From contig JAESSY010000036.1 in NCBI GenBank assembly GCA_016763855.1, positions 1 through 64,000 on the forward strand: a DNA stretch of 64,000 nucleotides, in the 5' to 3' direction. Source of the stretch: Pseudomonadales bacterium (GTDB taxonomy: Bacteria > Pseudomonadota > Gammaproteobacteria > Pseudomonadales > Azotimanducaceae). Positions within the stretch are counted from its first letter, which is position 1; every line of letters begins with the position of its first letter. The position numbers and the translations under genes were made by a program. The notes under the pieces are model-generated. The model did not search any database, was not told the origin of the DNA, and saw only the letters and a list, made by a program, of their open reading frames with translations. Positions 62,635-64,000 of this stretch are shown one piece after another.

Positions 62635-63993
62635 CTAGGATTCAATTAGAGACTTAATCCCGTCAACATCCGTAGCCATTACCTGCTTTCTCGTCGGTAA
62701 ACCCTTCAGGGCTTCCAGAGTCGGGTGTGTGGCTTCGATATCAGCTAGCGCTAAGACATCATCAAACTTAGCCGGATGAGCTGTTGATAGACTCAACATC
62801 GGGATGCCCGGCTCTTTTTTCCGATTGGCAATGCAAAGTCCAACGGCAGTATGGGGATCAACGACATAATCAAGATCCTTCTTAATTCGTCGGATCGTCT
62901 CAATCGTCTCTTTATTCGACACAGAAGCGGCAACAATGGAATCATCAAATTGTTTTGTGTTGAGCTCAATTTCCGCTTTACCGGTTTGCAGGAATTGATC
63001 AATAAATTCACTTAATTTTTCGGAATCTTTGTCATACTTATAGTAGAGATAACGCTCAAAATTACTGGCCACTTGTATATCCATCGCTGGGCTGTGTGTG
63101 AAATTCACATCACCTCTTTGATAAACGCCGGTATTGAAAAACTGCGTCAGTATATCGTTTTCATTTGTCGCAATAATGAGCCGACGGATGGGTAACCCCA
63201 TTTTTTTTGCTATATAAGCAGAAAATACATTTCCAAAATTTCCCGTGGGCACGCATACATCAAATTTGTCGGGGCTGCCCATTTGATAGTAAGCAGAAAA
63301 GTAATAAACAATTTGTGCCAACACTCTTGTCCAATTAACTGAATTGACTGCGGCGAGATTATATTTTTCCTTAAATTCCAAATCTGAAAACACTGCTTTC
63401 ATCAGTTGTTGGCAATCATCAAAGCTACCTTCAATGGCAATGTTATGGACATTGTCATCTAATATGGAAGTCATCTGTAGTTCTTGAGCGGGACTAGTTT
63501 TCCCTTCGGGGAACATAATGTAGATATTGATATTGTCTTTACCACGAATGCCCGCAATAGCTGCGCTGCCGGTATCACCACTGGTGGCGCCCAATATGTT
63601 GACGGTTGTGCCGCGCTCCTTAAGAATGTGCTCAAGAACATTACCTAAGAATTGCAAGGCAACATCTTTGAATGCCAGAGTGGGGCCATGAAATAGTTCA
63701 AGTAGATGTATATCTTCAAGTCGTCTAAGGGGTGTCACTGCTTTATGATCAAAAGTGGCGTAGCTGCGGGTGATTATTTCTTTTAGTGCTTCAGAGTCTA
63801 TGTCATCGATATACAAAGACATGATTTCAAAAGCCAAGGATTGATAGGACAAAGATTCCCAATCAGCGAGTTTGCCCCCTACAAAAGGAATAGTTTCTGG
63901 CAATAGCAATCCGCCATCTGAGGCTAAACCCATAATGACGGCATCCTTAAAAGAAATGCCTTTCACACTGCCGCGTGTGCTTTCATATTTCAT
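62635..63993 (-). CDS. thrC: Threonine synthase
   Basis: MKYESTRGSVKGISFKDAVIMGLASDGGLLLPE, HGPTLAFKDVALQFLGNVLEHIL, GATSGDTGSAAIAGIRGK. Confidence 0.96.
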   Translation of the reverse strand: MKYESTRGSVKGISFKDAVIMGLASDGGLLLPETIPFVGGKLADWESLSYQSLAFEIMSLYIDDIDSEALKEIITRSYATFDHKAVTPLRRLEDIHLLELFHGPTLAFKDVALQFLGNVLEHILKERGTTVNILGATSGDTGSAAIAGIRGKDNINIYIMFPEGKTSPAQELQMTSILDDNVHNIAIEGSFDDCQQLMKAVFSDLEFKEKYNLAAVNSVNWTRVLAQIVYYFSAYYQMGSPDKFDVCVPTGNFGNVFSAYIAKKMGLPIRRLIIATNENDILTQFFNTGVYQRGDVNFTHSPAMDIQVASNFERYLYYKYDKDSEKLSEFIDQFLQTGKAEIELNTKQFDDSIVAASVSNKETIETIRRIKKDLDYVVDPHTAVGLCIANRKKEPGIPMLSLSTAHPAKFDDVLALADIEATHPTLEALKGLPTRKQVMATDVDGIKSLIES

Positions 63994-64000
63994 GAAAATT

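Overview
The window is a chromosomal segment of a gammaproteobacterium, probably Pseudomonadales-like judging by gene order. It is dominated by housekeeping and cell-envelope genes. Recognisable blocks are: an LPS-core locus (waaA, hldE, lpxL-like acyltransferase, GT4 glycosyltransferase, a two-domain kinase, waaP, a waaG-waaG fusion, waaC, waaF); glnE next to a GspE/PilB-type ATPase; argA-ilvD; hemB-trxA-rho; hemY-hemX-hemD-hemC-algR-algZ; argH/cyaY/lptM-lysA-dapF-DUF484-xerC-HAD; a MauG / Tat phosphoesterase / cytochrome c operon; and thrC. The first 3.5 kb and about 32-41 kb look accessory, with gene remnants and short repeats. The strongest unusual signals are: (i) a 750-aa protein made of two complete WaaG-like glycosyltransferase domains in one ORF, both with an intact E-x7-E motif; (ii) a neighbouring ORF with two kinase-like domains; (iii) four genes interrupted by single lesions (three in-frame stops and one homopolymer frameshift), which are either real decay or recoding or sequence errors; (iv) relict duplicated gene fragments at the left end; (v) the peroxidase/phosphoesterase/cytochrome operon. 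No CRISPR array, rRNA or tRNA gene was recognised. All family calls come from reading motifs by eye; no database search was run.
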